From NCBI GenBank assembly GCA_031256615.1, contig JAIRQG010000061.1:1-22210 (forward strand): a stretch of DNA of 22,210 bases, written 5' to 3'. The notes below the pieces were generated by a model. The model was not told where the DNA came from. It ran no database searches and saw only the letters and a list, made by a program, of their open reading frames with translations. Of the stretch, positions 21,320-22,210 are shown one piece after another. Every line of letters begins with the position of its first letter. Within the stretch, counting starts at the first letter, position 1. Origin of the DNA: Candidatus Methanoplasma sp. (GTDB taxonomy: Archaea > Thermoplasmatota > Thermoplasmata > Methanomassiliicoccales > Methanomethylophilaceae). Both the position numbers and the translations under genes were made by a program.

Positions 21320-22210
21320 TTAAGTTTCCGTTTCCTGTTTTTTTAAAGCTTCTTCTTCATATCTCGAAACCTCGGCCAGATCCGGCTGCATTATCACTTT
21401 GCTGATGCCGGACGGCGGCCTTGTCACCCCTATCAGATGGTCGGCCGTTGCCAACGTTACTTTCCTTAATGATACTTGTATGAACTGCGCTCTGCGCGAG
21501 CTCTCCTTGATCCTCTTTGCCACCATCTCCGCGTTGACCGAGTCCAAGAACATGTCCACCTCGTCCAACACATAGAACGGCGACGGCTGGTATTCCTGGA
21601 TCGCAAAGATGAACGCAAGCGCCGTGAGGGACTTCTCTCCTCCCGAGAGCGCTTCCAGCCTCAGCAGTTTGCCGTTCTTCGGCTTCGCATTTATCGTCAG
21701 GCCGCCAAGGAACGGGTCGTCCTCATTCTCCAGGCCCATGAACGCCTCTCCTCCGCCGGACAGCTGCTCGTATATCAGTTTGAAGTTGGCGTTCACTGCG
21801 TCATAAGACTGCATGAACAGCCCTTTCTTCTGAGAATTCAGAGATTCCGTGAGGTTGCTGAGCTCTTTGATCTGATTCTTTAACTTGTTCACGTCCGCCA
21901 TAAGGCTGTCGTACCTGCCTTTGCGTTCCTCATAATCCTCTATCGCACGGAGGTTGACGTTGCCTATCTTTGAAAGGACGTTCTCGCAGGACCTTATCGT
22001 ACGCCTTATCTCCTCTTCCGACGGAACTGGAAGCTTTATCTCCATCTTTATCTCAGCTATCTCTGCCTCTATCTGGGCAAGATTCTCTCTGACGATGTTT
22101 ATCTGCGCTTCGTTGGATGATCTTATGCCGCTCTTCGTCTCTATTTTCTCCTGAACGGACTCCTTTTCGCCGTTCAGCTTGTATCCTTTCTCAACGAGTG
22201 CGTCCTTCTC
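21320..22210 (-). CDS. smc: SMC condensin ATPase, C-terminal part (cut by window edge)
   Basis: The open frame runs off the window at 22210 in phase. The visible 296 residues start in the C-terminal coiled coil (Lys/Glu-rich heptads around NGEKESVQEKIETK). They pass through VNLRAIEDYEERKGRYD and end in the ATPase head half. The ABC signature is LSGGEKSLTALAFIFA. Walker B is SPFYVLDEVDMFLDSVNAE, where MFLDSVN replaces the common AALDDAN. A D-loop and the C-terminal LGVT-like VTRPPSGIS follow. An internal ATG at 22045 is not the start. It is the first gene of the smc-scpA-scpB cluster, which acts in chromosome compaction and segregation. Confidence 0.95.
   Translation of the reverse strand, partial: EKDALVEKGYKLNGEKESVQEKIETKSGIRSSNEAQINIVRENLAQIEAEIAEIKMEIKLPVPSEEEIRRTIRSCENVLSKIGNVNLRAIEDYEERKGRYDSLMADVNKLKNQIKELSNLTESLNSQKKGLFMQSYDAVNANFKLIYEQLSGGGEAFMGLENEDDPFLGGLTINAKPKNGKLLRLEALSGGEKSLTALAFIFAIQEYQPSPFYVLDEVDMFLDSVNAEMVAKRIKESSRRAQFIQVSLRKVTLATADHLIGVTRPPSGISKVIMQPDLAEVSRYEEEALKKQETET

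Noticed and set aside
1..22210. CRISPR array or defence gene cluster
   Set aside because: No regularly spaced repeats and no cas, restriction or toxin-antitoxin gene is recognisable.

Overview
The window is archaeal. It encodes an eIF5A with the hypusine-loop motif, a NOP5 box C/D RNP core protein, a single LSm protein, an RtcA cyclase, the archaeal-type riboflavin-pathway reductase, and class II tRNAs whose 3' CCA is mostly not encoded. Many start sites have an archaeal TATA-like box about 25-30 bases upstream, mixed with Shine-Dalgarno starts (AGGAGG, GGTGA). By gene style, moderate GC and the SMC-ScpA-ScpB cluster, I lean towards Thermoplasmata, possibly a host-associated Methanomassiliicoccales. 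That placement is inference: no methanogenesis or pyrrolysine gene lies in the window.

Layout. 1-224: no gene, but three closely spaced hairpins. 225-3110 (minus strand): an aldehyde-dehydrogenase-fold protein that lacks its catalytic cysteine, a zinc-ribbon/SHOCT protein and an AqpZ-like aquaporin. 3436-4394: two similar tRNA-Val genes (CAC, UAC) in opposite orientation around a GyrI-like ligand-binding protein. 4400-7500: an AT-richer accessory stretch with a possible double-glycine peptide precursor and an overlapping membrane protein, the domain V/VI end of a group II intron, small palindromes, a small membrane protein, a broken transposase end and a zinc-ribbon/TM2 protein.

7760-13695 (plus strand) is a dense housekeeping run. 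It holds tRNA-Gly(CCC), rtcA and the ribD-like reductase (4-base overlap), an mtnA-type isomerase overlapping a class II aldolase (probable salvage of 5'-deoxy or 5'-methylthio pentose to DHAP), NOP5 without a fibrillarin neighbour, eIF5A with its own promoter and structured leader, and an agmatinase-family gene that may supply polyamine for eIF5A modification.

13688-22210 (minus strand), read in transcription order: the 3' end of smc, scpA, scpB, a terminator-like repeat, LSm, a fused two-domain ABC permease, two different ABC ATPases, a PhoU/DUF47 protein and glmM. The permease-to-glmM genes overlap or abut and look like one operon. A perfect dyad sits just before the permease start and is a candidate operator. 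No substrate-binding protein is present, so the cargo is not determined.
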